Positions 8,001 to 16,463 of a stretch of DNA of 31,909 nucleotides are shown here, piece by piece. Position numbers and translations under genes: made by a program. The notes below the pieces were generated by a model. That model had not been told where the DNA came from, ran no database searches, and saw nothing but the letters and a program-made list of their open reading frames with translations. Origin of the DNA: a virus; the IMG/VR virus record IMGVR_UViG_3300036715_001164, positions 1-31,909 of that record. One strand, written 5' to 3'. Positions within the stretch are counted from its first letter, which is position 1. Each line of letters opens with the position of its first letter.

Positions 8001-8214
8001 ATTGCTAAAAGAAGGTCGTATCGACGTTAGTAGTGCTCAGAATAGTATTAATGCTATTGATCAAGGCAGAGCTATTGACAAATTTAGTAAAGCAGTTGAT
8101 AGATTTGATGTTACGGTTAATAAAGATAATAAAAAACCTACTTTCCTTAATTCTAGTCCTGGTGAAGTTAAGGATAGGATTCTGGGTAAAGTTAAAAGTA
8201 GCGATTCTAAATAA
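5074..8214 (+). CDS. Probable tape measure protein
   Basis: This is a 1046-residue protein located directly after the frameshifted tail chaperone, where contractile and flexible-tail phages encode the tape measure protein that sets tail length and is ejected with DNA. The first 110 residues are Pro/Asn/Tyr-rich. Residues of about 118-235 are Gly/Ala-rich and hydrophobic, with possible membrane-active helices (for example VMGTAFGAVASLAVPLVIG near 207-225). The rest is largely helical with long Lys/Asp/Ala-rich stretches toward the C-terminus. The start is the only ATG after an in-frame stop at 5062, but no Shine-Dalgarno sequence precedes it. A structural or ejected inner protein is the alternative; position favours tape measure. 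Confidence 0.65.
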   Translation: MFGNPDISATPVSDIYASQANVYGNSFQNPMNPANQNSGWNIDPSLLSPSYTAPYRPQYQGPNGASRYGHTGFFGGLRQLSPTSQDVMWGNPIMQQQQAIEDVSSRPFDALAWTTQRIALPIAGFTAARHITKGLGLGWGMGSRFGAGLGSGLASGFGATAPSFGGFAGTAKGLGKAYQAGGMWGAAASAYTDVGFKGAMNLAARGVMGTAFGAVASLAVPLVIGQGLTYGAEKGLIDPYINTRVSSKNLRENFAGITFGDAEGNAVTGGGLSNSESYKMAQQITHAGISDMTFSNTQYRQGADMMGRAGLMDNIGSKDIVKRVKDSMDQVKLIMAIANMPEMKDAIEQLAKLQQAGASIAGGTSSTASSTMRILGGHAAMAGTSVQRMMNTVGAQGQYLYSANGMTPYLGQIAAAGAYSSLAAGQRMGLLSTEQIARMGGLEGATQASLTGQINMSQTLFNKMALHNSFLGGGKGGSAYGNQEDTMSITSKFSENMVADPLGTYGGMMLHSRQMAGKQIEERGSLAVDDQVYALAKNHPQVFDKNGKISLERAVPFMLQANMSEDQIQAYAAQRLTETDPKLQSAKQKALDRNREEQLRETISQQGTYGGPIGSSIYALRKGGRAVVNGVSGTVVDPVTSVIGTFGDAIQRTTDWAVFGTTLEKNKNESINDYLTDPSSKMLENKDLKVFDMKKFNEGLGTFNKTVRGGDVIKVNKTSPHAELAEKLNDLAIRQNNQGAKNYFQAETKEERSAALKKVMASGDLGDVLTSQYSGFESRANLDDFLESRQKSVDTTDRGMRIIGRFGGSSGPVKEAKVSASEKLQKLKNDLSLASGMTGEIPETMQAAGLAYKIWGKTESGDINPNMSDTDLAKDSDVAEYAKLTGSKVNGDLITKARAAGVQNYKAGLEGVTTTAAGMNRKDYKTNDDFLKAVNEKNGRIYGIAKKNADSIDSKEAYNESQIDVNIARQKQHISQLLKEGRIDVSSAQNSINAIDQGRAIDKFSKAVDRFDVTVNKDNKKPTFLNSSPGEVKDRILGKVKSSDSK

Positions 8215-8230
8215 AAGATTATCATAAATC

Positions 8231-8458
8231 ATGGCCAGAATTATACCTTCCCAATCTCCCGAAAAGTTTCTACCTAAATTTGTAGAAATGACTCCATATC
8301 AGATTTACCTTAACCAGGTTAAATCTGCTATTGAACCTATCCGTTTTGCTAGACAGAACATGGATTACTTTCCACCACAACTTGGGGGATTATCTGGACA
8401 ACGTAACACTCTTACGGAAGCCGTTGTACTACAACTAATTGAATTTGAGATTAAATAA
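8231..8458 (+). CDS. Small baseplate-cassette protein of unknown function
   Basis: This 75-residue soluble protein has no motif I recognise. It sits 16 bases after the probable tape measure gene, and its stop overlaps the start of the next gene (TAATG). The packing suggests a small structural or assembly protein of the tail or baseplate; that is inferred from context alone. Confidence 0.7.
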   Translation: MARIIPSQSPEKFLPKFVEMTPYQIYLNQVKSAIEPIRFARQNMDYFPPQLGGLSGQRNTLTEAVVLQLIEFEIK

Positions 8459-10014
8459 TGCCTAGTTTTGACCTACCTTTTTTAAACAGTTCTGTAACTA
8501 ACAACATTAGTAGTGCGATCACGTCTTTAACTAGTACAAGTTCAGTTATTAACTCTGTTGCTGGACTGCTAGGGTCTAGCCCATCTAATGCTACCAACAC
8601 TAGTGCTCCATTGGCGTTCACTATCGATCAACAAGAACGTTTATTCACAACTCGTAGTCGTCAAGTACTACTTGATGATACACATGGTAATCGTGGACAA
8701 CGTAGTTATATAAAATTATTAACGAGTGATCCTTCCAAAGCTTTTGATCGTCATACCGAACATGCTGATGCTAAACCTACAAGTTTAGGTACATCCCGCA
8801 AAGGAGTACTATCGGATGCTATTACTGGAGGAACGTTTGGGGGATATGCGGATTTTTTACTAACTGATATTCAAGGTTCCTTCGATGAGAAAATTCAAAT
8901 AGTAGAGGTATTTGGAGATGCTGAAGTCGTATACTACTTTGGTAGACAGCCTATCATGCTTCAGATGTCCGGAATTCTTATAGATTCTGCGGACAACAAT
9001 TGGTTTGTCGAGTGGATAGAGATGTATTCCCATGTATTACGTGGTACCCAATTGGCTCGTAACTATGAATTGATCAAGATTGTGACACCCAATATGTCAA
9101 TGATCGGTACAATTACGAGAATGGGTTGGAATCAGAATGCTGCTCGTGATGTAGATATTCCTTTTAACTTTACATTTTTAGTTAAACAGATTATACCAAT
9201 GCCTATTATTGGCTCAGGTCGTCCTTTAACTAAAGACGCAATTGTAAACGCAAATAAGGCTGAAACTTTTAAAACCCAATCACAAATTGTTAGCCAAAAA
9301 ACTGCCTTAAGCAAATTAGCTGCTGTAATTCAAAACCCTATTTCAACTATAAAAGACTATTCTTCTGCATTGATTTCAAATACCATCTTAGGGGGTATTG
9401 GATTATCAACGCCTAGTTTAGGGAGTATAATTAATGGTGGGACATCTAGCTTCTTATCTAAAGGTATTGATAGCTTAACAGCTGGAATCAGTTCTACTAC
9501 TAGTAGCAATGGTAATATTTTTTCTAATGTTACTTCTAACTTAGCAGGGATTAGAGCAAGTTTGTTTTCTCCGGTATATGGAGTACTAAGTTCACTAACC
9601 AAACTTATTAAGAGTGTAGGTGGTAATAGCGCAGGAATTATTAGTTCATTTACCAATCCAGTAAGAGATATTCTTCGTGATATCCGTAATATTTCTAACC
9701 AAGCTATTGGTGTGGTTAATCTTATAAATGGTACTATTCATAACGCTGCCAATACTTCACATAATTTAGATGCCGATCTTCGTTCAACTTTGGCGTTATT
9801 AAAGAAAACTGGAGGAGTCATATCCACTGCTCCCCAGACTATTACGTCTAATCTAAGAGATATGGTTAACGCTGGTAAGTTACCTGCTACCGTAGGATTC
9901 TTGCAAAATAATAATAGATCGATTATTATCGGTTCTTCATCACATACTAGTTCCAAATTAGTTTTACTAAATTCTGGACCTAGACACTCGGCTGAACAAG
10001 GAGCCAAATTATGA
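8458..10014 (+). CDS. Probable baseplate or tail-tube-end structural protein
   Basis: This 518-residue protein has three parts: a Ser/Thr/Asn-rich N-terminus (1-60), a compact mixed alpha/beta domain (about 85-265) containing YYFGRQPIMLQMSGILID and a conserved-looking MGWNQN segment, and a Ser/Gly/Ile-rich C-terminal half (about 290-500) with repeated helical stretches. The central domain has the feel of tube-like proteins that cap the tail tube at the baseplate, but I cannot name the family. It starts one base into the previous stop and overlaps the next start by four bases (ATGA). Confidence 0.6.
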   Translation: MPSFDLPFLNSSVTNNISSAITSLTSTSSVINSVAGLLGSSPSNATNTSAPLAFTIDQQERLFTTRSRQVLLDDTHGNRGQRSYIKLLTSDPSKAFDRHTEHADAKPTSLGTSRKGVLSDAITGGTFGGYADFLLTDIQGSFDEKIQIVEVFGDAEVVYYFGRQPIMLQMSGILIDSADNNWFVEWIEMYSHVLRGTQLARNYELIKIVTPNMSMIGTITRMGWNQNAARDVDIPFNFTFLVKQIIPMPIIGSGRPLTKDAIVNANKAETFKTQSQIVSQKTALSKLAAVIQNPISTIKDYSSALISNTILGGIGLSTPSLGSIINGGTSSFLSKGIDSLTAGISSTTSSNGNIFSNVTSNLAGIRASLFSPVYGVLSSLTKLIKSVGGNSAGIISSFTNPVRDILRDIRNISNQAIGVVNLINGTIHNAANTSHNLDADLRSTLALLKKTGGVISTAPQTITSNLRDMVNAGKLPATVGFLQNNNRSIIIGSSSHTSSKLVLLNSGPRHSAEQGAKL

Positions 10015-10868
10015 GAACCTACGCAGGCACTCTTCTATTAGAAGATATTTTTGATTATATTCCGACTACTAACGCAGATATTTATAATCTGGGATTAGCC
10101 GTTTTTGAACCTAATATACTCGTAGTAGAAAATAATTGCCATACAACGTTAGGCAAATTTCAAACTATAGATTTTGAAGCAGAAGGACTAACGGAATTAT
10201 CCACGGAAACTGTATTAAGTTATAACCGTATAACCACATTACTATCTCAAGGAATCTACTCGGCTGCAACTAGACATTCAAGTACCTGTATTTCTAAAGG
10301 GGGAATTTGTGTACGTTGTTACAAAGCAACGTATCCAGATAAAAGTGTACCAGCAGTTAATGATCGTGTTACTTTAAAGCCTGAGTATCTTGTCAATGCT
10401 GAAATTATACGAGCGACTCCTACCAATAATATTTACAGTTTAGTTACGGATTCAGCTCAATACGATAAATACAATGTATTTCTAGCAGGTGTTTTGTTGG
10501 TAAATGGTACAGACTATAGTATTACGGGTAACACTTTAACTCTTAGTGTTACAATTGCTTCCGAAACTAATTTAGTTATTCGTTTTTTACGTATAGATCG
10601 TCGCCCCTTTTTGAGTTGGCTTTCAACAACGTATGCTGGAGCATTATTGGGAATGAAACCTTTAGTAGGAGAACAGTTACCTATTCGTCCATTGTTTTTA
10701 GCTTCCACATTGACTGAAAATAGGTTACAATCCATTAGCGAACTTATAAAAGCTTCTGGCAAAATACCCATTGACTATACTGAGTATAGTGATCTTATTA
10801 AAGATCCTCTAGAAAAAGCTTTATACATGTTAGCTATTTTCTCGATCTATTATAATGTCACTTCTTAA
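10011..10868 (+). CDS. Baseplate-cassette protein with RNA polymerase beta-prime-like zinc site
   Basis: This 285-residue protein has exactly four cysteines: C43 (ENNCHTTLG), C93, C100 and C103 (TCISKGGICVRCY). The C-x6-C-x2-C-Y spacing and a more distant first Cys followed by T-x-x-G match the second zinc site of bacterial RNA polymerase beta-prime. Near the end, residues 209-229 include GEQLPIRPLF, which resembles the beta-prime segment GTQLTMRTFH that follows the zinc site. Between them (about 130-195) is an apparent inserted beta domain (VFLAGVLLVNGTDYSI). It is too small to be a polymerase. It most likely uses this fold as a structural part of the baseplate. Overlaps of 4 and 14 bases tie it to both neighbours. 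Confidence 0.6.
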   Translation: MRTYAGTLLLEDIFDYIPTTNADIYNLGLAVFEPNILVVENNCHTTLGKFQTIDFEAEGLTELSTETVLSYNRITTLLSQGIYSAATRHSSTCISKGGICVRCYKATYPDKSVPAVNDRVTLKPEYLVNAEIIRATPTNNIYSLVTDSAQYDKYNVFLAGVLLVNGTDYSITGNTLTLSVTIASETNLVIRFLRIDRRPFLSWLSTTYAGALLGMKPLVGEQLPIRPLFLASTLTENRLQSISELIKASGKIPIDYTEYSDLIKDPLEKALYMLAIFSIYYNVTS

Positions 10869-13800
10869 TCTACTAACTGATAAAATTACTTCATCTGTAC
10901 TCTCTAATAACAGAGCTATCTCTAGTTATACTAGTACAAGTTTTGCTCAAGCAAACACTTCACTTTCTCAAATTTATCAAGATGTAGGTTTGTCTACTCA
11001 AAGATCCGCAGCCGCTTCTGGAGTTAACGACCAGGTATTATATTCTCCTGTGAACAACATGAGAAATTTTGCCTTATCTAATGACTCCATCAATGCTAGT
11101 TCAATTAATAAAGCGGCTGATAAAGCTATTGCAGGTATTGATTCTTCTGCTCTTTCTGCTTTACCTGGAGCTGATAATAGTCTGTATGACATTCAAAAAG
11201 CATCTAGAGATTCTATAGGTTTTGGAGTTAATAGTTTTGGTACTGATTTACAAAAAATTAATCCAACTATTACAGGCGGAGCTACAGGCATTGGTCTGTC
11301 TAGTTTAGAAAGTGTTGGTCGTCAAAGTGATTCTATGTGTACAGCTGCGTATGCTGCTGCTACCGGATCAGCTAATGATACTGTTTCAGCTATTAATAAC
11401 ACTATAGCTGACAAGGCCCAATCTTCCATAGCTGCCATACCTACCAGTATAACTAAATTACCCAATTTGGATTTACTTACCGGTGCAGTTATTCCTTCGG
11501 TAACTAAAGGAAGTACAACTTCTACTGCAGAAGATCCAGCACCTACTGGTCAAAATACTACCGATGTAATCAACCAAGAAGTAAAAATATACGTTGAAGG
11601 AGTTCAAATTCCTTTTGAGAGCTGCTCCGTAACTCAATCTATTGGTAATCTACCTTCTGCTGTATTCCAAATTCCACCTCAAGCTGGACTCATGGACATA
11701 GCACGTTATTACCAACCTAAAGTCCATATTTTTTATACTGATGCCAATACTGGTGGGGATCGCCTACTATTTTGGGGTCATATCATTGCTGTTAACTATG
11801 CTCGTTCCCAGCAAAATCAATTTGCAACTATTTCGTTTACTTGTGCTCATAAAAATGCTTTAATGCAACAAGTAACATTTGAGTGGAGTGCTGGAGGAGC
11901 AGATCATACTACATCAGGACGTACTCTAACGGATAATAATCCTGATCAAGCCACGGTTCAATTCCATAACTTTAATTCTGAACTTACTATTATTCAGGCG
12001 CTACAAGGAATTACCGGACCTCAGGCTAAGGCTGAAGACTTGATATCTGTGACTAACACTGATGTTATTAAAGCTGATCCGACTAAGCTGGATGCCAGAT
12101 TTAAAGATTTCGAATCCCGTTTAATTGGAATGCCATCTGTCGTCATTAATTTATGGAACCAAGTAAAGAAAGAAGTTTTCGCTAACGAAAAACTAAACCT
12201 TATTTTTTCTAAAATGTATTTACCATTGGTTGAAGATGGATTGGCATTCTTCGATAGACTAGCTGGCCACGATTTTCTGGAAACTCAGATTCAGCAAACT
12301 AAGCAAGAGCATTGTAACGACCATGCTAAACCAGAAGCTAGTAAATATCCAACTATGTTACCTCCATCATATCGCATGGATATACTTAGTGCTAACCAAA
12401 CACAAATGGTTGTTAATAGTTTGACTTCATCTCTTGGATTTAGCGGAGAACTAATGAGTTTTTATGATCTGTTTTTGAATTTCTACTTTAATGTAGAATA
12501 CGATATGATCACCTTGGCTAGTCCTTCGGAAGTACCTATAAATCCCAAATCGACTGCAAATTTAGATGATCCTACCACTTGGAGAGCTCAAAAAAGAATG
12601 GCGATCGAGACGGTGATTAAACCTCAGATTCCTTTTTATTATGCTCCTATATGTAATGTATTATTACCTAACATGTTCCATACTATTACTGTAGATCAAC
12701 AAGAGGCTAGCATTCCTACTCGTATTACAGCGTTTAGTACTGCATCTAGTGCTATCAGTAATAATCCGTCAGCCATAGGATTAAATTATCGTTCTCCACA
12801 ATCTATTAGAGAAGCTATAGCTATCGGTAGACAACTTATTATTGGAGACGATGGTAATGGTGGAACTCTGCGTAATACAACTGCTAGTTCATTTAACATA
12901 CCCGGTAAATATGAACTTGGTCGTGGTATTAAACATCACAAAATTACGATGCCTAACTGGCTTGCTCAATTCGCAGCGGGAGCAAATGAAAAACGTTCAG
13001 CTAAGGATGATGAAACTTATCCGGTAGCAGGTTCTCTTGGAGATAAAAATCTGCAAGATCTGAAAGCTGCTTGGATTGATCGTTATGGATATTCAGCTAC
13101 CAGTGCTACTGGAGGTGGTGGCACAGCTGAGGGAGAAGCTCGTAGAAATAAACTTAATCCTTACGCCTCTGAAAGTGAAATCATGGCTTATGAGCGTTTG
13201 TTATTTGCATCATCAGACTACGAGTTTACTAAATCAGTAGTTAATAGTAAAACAGGTATGGTTGAATGTTTGTTTAATCCCTATATTGTTCCAGGATATC
13301 CAATGGATATTATTGAGAAAAGTCCTAACCATCCTAGTTTTCATGCAATGTGTGGATCTGTTACCCATTCGATATCTTCTAGAGATATAACAACAACCAT
13401 TAGTTTCTTAGCAGCTATTACTTATACAGAAATGAGTAACTATTTTATTCAACCTACCCATCCTTGGTTACAAACTTCTCTTAAAATGTTAAATGTATCC
13501 AGAAGTGGAACTGATACTTCTACTTCCAATGATCTCTTAGGAACAAGTAGTGGTGATGCTTTATTTTCTCCAGAACAAGCCCAAGCTGACTTACTTGCTC
13601 AATCACAATCTGATGCTAGTACCAAATATGGTCTTAAAGCTAATCCTAGTTTTGATGGAACATCAGGAACTGTAGAAAGTATTAACCAAAGTATCATAGG
13701 TAATACTAGAGCTAAAGCTGTTGCTGATCAATTCTATAAAAGTGTATTTGGAGTTGGAGCAGCTGAACCCAGTTTTATTTTTGACTTTAGTTTAGGTACG

Positions 13801-14139
13801 GCTTCAGCTGTAAATCGTAATAACGGCATATGGTTAGAACAAGGTCCAACCGATAAGTTACCTGATGTTACCAATGGAGGAGAAAAGAATGATAACCTTA
13901 CTGGTGTCGGTGGGTTAAGATTAGTTCACAGACAGATTGAATCTAAAAAAGGTATCGAGGCTAAATTCGATATTAAATTTATTGATATGACTCCAGATAA
14001 TTATTCCGGAGCTCCTGCAGTATATGAGAATACAGTTTTATCTAACAGTAAGTTGTTGGAGCCAGGTGCTAGTCCATTTTTAGACTATTTAGAAATACAA
14101 GATTTTATCAACGGTGATACCGAAGTTTCAGGAACATAA
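10855..14139 (+). CDS. Large baseplate hub-like protein
   Basis: This 1094-residue protein has a Ser/Ala/Asn-rich N-terminal quarter (1-230), then a region from about 244 (VKIYVEGVQIPFESCSV) through 365 that reads like the first beta domain of gpD/gp27-type hub proteins, including LLFWGHIIAVNY and an aromatic-rich segment. A further structured region (about 440-940) and a C-terminal tail follow. Hub proteins form the trimeric ring under the tail tube that carries the spike. Length well above classic gpD or gp27 suggests extra domains. The start at 10855 overlaps the previous gene by 14 bases; the stop overlaps the next start by one base. Confidence 0.6.
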   Translation: MSLLNLLTDKITSSVLSNNRAISSYTSTSFAQANTSLSQIYQDVGLSTQRSAAASGVNDQVLYSPVNNMRNFALSNDSINASSINKAADKAIAGIDSSALSALPGADNSLYDIQKASRDSIGFGVNSFGTDLQKINPTITGGATGIGLSSLESVGRQSDSMCTAAYAAATGSANDTVSAINNTIADKAQSSIAAIPTSITKLPNLDLLTGAVIPSVTKGSTTSTAEDPAPTGQNTTDVINQEVKIYVEGVQIPFESCSVTQSIGNLPSAVFQIPPQAGLMDIARYYQPKVHIFYTDANTGGDRLLFWGHIIAVNYARSQQNQFATISFTCAHKNALMQQVTFEWSAGGADHTTSGRTLTDNNPDQATVQFHNFNSELTIIQALQGITGPQAKAEDLISVTNTDVIKADPTKLDARFKDFESRLIGMPSVVINLWNQVKKEVFANEKLNLIFSKMYLPLVEDGLAFFDRLAGHDFLETQIQQTKQEHCNDHAKPEASKYPTMLPPSYRMDILSANQTQMVVNSLTSSLGFSGELMSFYDLFLNFYFNVEYDMITLASPSEVPINPKSTANLDDPTTWRAQKRMAIETVIKPQIPFYYAPICNVLLPNMFHTITVDQQEASIPTRITAFSTASSAISNNPSAIGLNYRSPQSIREAIAIGRQLIIGDDGNGGTLRNTTASSFNIPGKYELGRGIKHHKITMPNWLAQFAAGANEKRSAKDDETYPVAGSLGDKNLQDLKAAWIDRYGYSATSATGGGGTAEGEARRNKLNPYASESEIMAYERLLFASSDYEFTKSVVNSKTGMVECLFNPYIVPGYPMDIIEKSPNHPSFHAMCGSVTHSISSRDITTTISFLAAITYTEMSNYFIQPTHPWLQTSLKMLNVSRSGTDTSTSNDLLGTSSGDALFSPEQAQADLLAQSQSDASTKYGLKANPSFDGTSGTVESINQSIIGNTRAKAVADQFYKSVFGVGAAEPSFIFDFSLGTASAVNRNNGIWLEQGPTDKLPDVTNGGEKNDNLTGVGGLRLVHRQIESKKGIEAKFDIKFIDMTPDNYSGAPAVYENTVLSNSKLLEPGASPFLDYLEIQDFINGDTEVSGT

Positions 14140-14351
14140 TGGCAACAACATTCGATTATAGTAAAATACCAGTTAACTCCGGATTACCAAGAGATGTAAA
14201 CGTTCCGTCAACAATCATCAATAGTGATTTGTTATCAGTGACTTCTTTGGCTTCGGATTGCTTTATTAAACAAAAATTCAGTAGAAAATTACAAGCCTAT
14301 ATGATTGGTTATGTGAATTCTATATATTCAGACTACTCGGTATACAAATAA
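14139..14351 (+). CDS. Small baseplate-cassette protein of unknown function
   Basis: This 70-residue protein contains a Pro/Asn-rich N-terminal half and an amphipathic C-terminal half. I recognise no domain. It shares a TAATG junction with both the hub-like gene before it and the sigma-like gene after it, so it is certainly part of the same translationally coupled block. Confidence 0.7.
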   Translation: MATTFDYSKIPVNSGLPRDVNVPSTIINSDLLSVTSLASDCFIKQKFSRKLQAYMIGYVNSIYSDYSVYK

Positions 14352-15100
14352 TGAGCGACGAAATTCAACTAGCAGAATCCCCAGAATCCCTGACCCCACA
14401 GGAGTATTTTCAAGGCCGTAGACAGACCGACCAGGAGTTATATAATCAGTGGAAGGCAACGGGTAGTAAAAAGCATCTAGGGGCTCTGGTGGAGCATTTA
14501 GGTGGCTTAATTTTTTCCGAAGTAAGACGAGCTTCAGGTAGTTTACCTACTTCAGCACTAACTTCCGAGGCTCGTAAATGGGCTATCAAAGGTATTCAGA
14601 CGTATGATCCCTCTAAGGGAACAGCGTTGTCTACTCATGTTGTTAACTATCTGCCTAAAACTCGCCGTATGAACTATAAGTTTCAAAACTTAGTTCGTTT
14701 ACCAGAGAACTTACAGTTACGTTTTCATGACTATAACATGGCATTAACTATGCTAACCGAAGAACTAAATCGTGAACCAACTGACGAAGAACTGGCCCAT
14801 AAGTTAGGGTGGAGTAAGCCTCAAACTGTAAAGTTTAAAAATAGTCTATACGCTGACTTGATCGAATCTAGTTCAGCTAAAGCTTCAGAGTATACTCACT
14901 TTAACGAAAACGCTTTGTTAATGGAACATCTAATGACTCAACTGGACCCACAAGAAAAGTTTATCTTGGAAAACTCCAAAGTTATTAGTTCTACGGATTT
15001 GGCTAAAAAACTCAATGTTAATTTAAACCGTCTTAACTACCTTAAAGCCAAATTGGCTGAAAAGATCAAGGATATTAAACAAGATTCAGGAATGTACTAA
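14351..15100 (+). CDS. Sigma-70-like RNA polymerase sigma factor
   Basis: This 249-residue protein matches sigma-70 in order: a region 2-like segment (about 42-110) with AIKGIQTYDPSKGTALSTHV followed by LPKTRRMNY; a region 3 helix-turn (133-165) with LTEELNREPTDEELAHKLGW, the hallmark of sigma region 3; and a region 4 helix-turn-helix (about 197-242) with LDPQEKFILE and SSTDLAKKLNV. Sigma factors direct host RNA polymerase to promoters, here presumably late phage promoters. It starts on the stop of the previous gene (TAATG) and its stop overlaps the next start, so it is locked inside the baseplate operon, an odd place for a regulator. It may be made late, or be carried in the virion. The family call is firm; the role is inferred. 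Confidence 0.88.
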   Translation: MSDEIQLAESPESLTPQEYFQGRRQTDQELYNQWKATGSKKHLGALVEHLGGLIFSEVRRASGSLPTSALTSEARKWAIKGIQTYDPSKGTALSTHVVNYLPKTRRMNYKFQNLVRLPENLQLRFHDYNMALTMLTEELNREPTDEELAHKLGWSKPQTVKFKNSLYADLIESSSAKASEYTHFNENALLMEHLMTQLDPQEKFILENSKVISSTDLAKKLNVNLNRLNYLKAKLAEKIKDIKQDSGMY

Positions 15101-15501
15101 TGGCATTAGATCCAGGCTCAGCAGTAGGTCAAGCAGAAACAGCTAATGATACTTTGGCTGGCTTCTTCTCAGATTTAAACAAATTTGTCAGAGATTTGAC
15201 AGGGGCAACTTTACCTCCTGAATTTAGTGATCTAGTTGATTCATTAGATTATTCAGAATTACTTCGTATGACTACTAGTAGAGTATCTGATGCCGCTTCG
15301 TTTGAAAATGGTGCTGCAATTGAGAATGTACACCTTATGGTGGCTATAGTTCGTGAGTACAATCTTCGTTCTAAAAGTAAACTAGATTATTATAATGATG
15401 CTCAAAGTGATTATTTGAGTGAGAGCACTTATTACTCCGCTGCTAAAGTATTTTGGGTTAATATGATTAGTGGTTTATATGATTCAGGAAAAACAATATG
15501 A
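15100..15501 (+). CDS. Baseplate-cassette protein of unknown function
   Basis: This 133-residue protein is acidic and predicted to be mostly helical, with no motif I recognise. It overlaps the sigma-like gene by one base and the next gene by ATGA. Position between the sigma-like factor and a gp25-like gene suggests a small baseplate or assembly protein. Confidence 0.7.
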   Translation: MALDPGSAVGQAETANDTLAGFFSDLNKFVRDLTGATLPPEFSDLVDSLDYSELLRMTTSRVSDAASFENGAAIENVHLMVAIVREYNLRSKSKLDYYNDAQSDYLSESTYYSAAKVFWVNMISGLYDSGKTI

Positions 15502-16022
15502 GCAGTACTTTTAATTATCGCTTAGGCACCCCTACTAACTTACCGACTGACGGCACCTATGATCTTTTATTGATTAATTTTCCGGATAGTTATCCTGAAG
15601 GTAAGATTCAATTTGATCTGGCAGAAACTCCCCGTAAAATTACAGGTATTCAAAAAGTTGCACAAACTTTTATGAAAGTGTTATTTACTTCCGCTGGTAG
15701 TAATGTGTTGTATCCAAATCAAGGAACTAATTTTCAAGCTTTAACTATCAATGCTAATATTAGTACTAGTGATTCTGTGTTTGTGACGGAACTATCTGAT
15801 CAAATTAAAGAAGCTGAATCCCAAACTAAGGCTATTTTAAATAGTGGCAGCCAAGATCTTGCCGGACAATTACAAGAAATAAGTATACTAGGATTGGATA
15901 CTTCAACAGAAGCTGCTATTATATACCTAAAATTAGTCACTAAAGCTGGAGCGAAAGCTCAAGTAGCAGTGCCATTTCCAATGTTGGATTTGGTATTAAG
16001 TGAAGATAAAACGATTTCCTAA
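15498..16022 (+). CDS. Probable gp25/gpW-like baseplate wedge protein
   Basis: The 174-residue protein has VLFTSAGSNVLYPNQGTNF (about 56-74), which resembles the stretch in gp25-like wedge proteins where the chain is threaded through the sheath-like fold, then a helix (EAESQTKAIL) and a strand-rich C-terminus (TEAAIIYLKLVTK). Such proteins join the baseplate wedge to the sheath. A J-like wedge protein follows after a non-coding interruption, the usual gene order for gp25 and gpJ/gp6 homologues. The family match is moderate. Confidence 0.55.
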   Translation: MSSTFNYRLGTPTNLPTDGTYDLLLINFPDSYPEGKIQFDLAETPRKITGIQKVAQTFMKVLFTSAGSNVLYPNQGTNFQALTINANISTSDSVFVTELSDQIKEAESQTKAILNSGSQDLAGQLQEISILGLDTSTEAAIIYLKLVTKAGAKAQVAVPFPMLDLVLSEDKTIS

Positions 16023-16051
16023 ACTTAAATTTTCTTCAGCAGTTATTATTT

Positions 16052-16406
16052 TTAAAAATATACCTGTTGTATAGTTTTTTTATTAGCCCATGAAGGAGTT
16101 CGTTGTTTAATAATACTTCTTCTCAGCCTTGCCCCTTTAGCGTCTCTTTGTTTGTATTTTTCAACCTATAAATTTCTATATTTCTTTTTCTTTTCGAGAA
16201 TAGAAATATGATTATTTTTATAGTATGTATAATCTTTAATTTATCCCCATGATTTCTTGAGTATTCTTCAAATCGTATACAAGCACATTTTATACATCCC
16301 CCGTTAGAAACTAATCTTTCCGAAATATGTCCATGTTTGCATGGTTGATTTGTAAAATAACGCTTTAAATTTTTACGTTAGCATCTTTTCTAGTAATAAT
16401 ATCCAT
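16052..16406 (-). pseudogene. Degraded HNH homing endonuclease, catalytic end missing
   Basis: The 441 bases between two wedge genes hold no intact gene, but the minus strand carries collinear pieces of an HNH homing endonuclease in different frames. From the ATG at 16406 it reads MDIITRKDANVK, then after a frameshift RYFTNQPCKHGHISER and SNGGCIKC (the N-terminal Cys-pair domain typical of phage HNH enzymes), and after another shift GARLRRSIIKQRTPSWANKK, then a stop at 16052. In intact relatives the RTPxWA segment precedes the catalytic HNH core (a VDHI-type motif), which is lacking here. At least two frameshifts and a 3' deletion are needed. The remaining bases 16023-16051 and 16407-16463 show no other gene. 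Confidence 0.75.
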
Positions 16407-16463
16407 GGACTAATTTTACCATAAAGTGTTAAACTACTAGTACAAAATTCACCTTAACCAAAT

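Noticed and set aside
10011-10868. An active phage RNA polymerase subunit
   Set aside because: The protein is only 285 residues and lacks the catalytic NADFDGD motif. Only a zinc-site and adjacent-segment resemblance remains.
16023-16463. Possible tRNA or other RNA gene in the 441-base gap
   Set aside because: I could not find a cloverleaf or conserved tRNA bases; the broken HNH endonuclease frames account for most of the segment.
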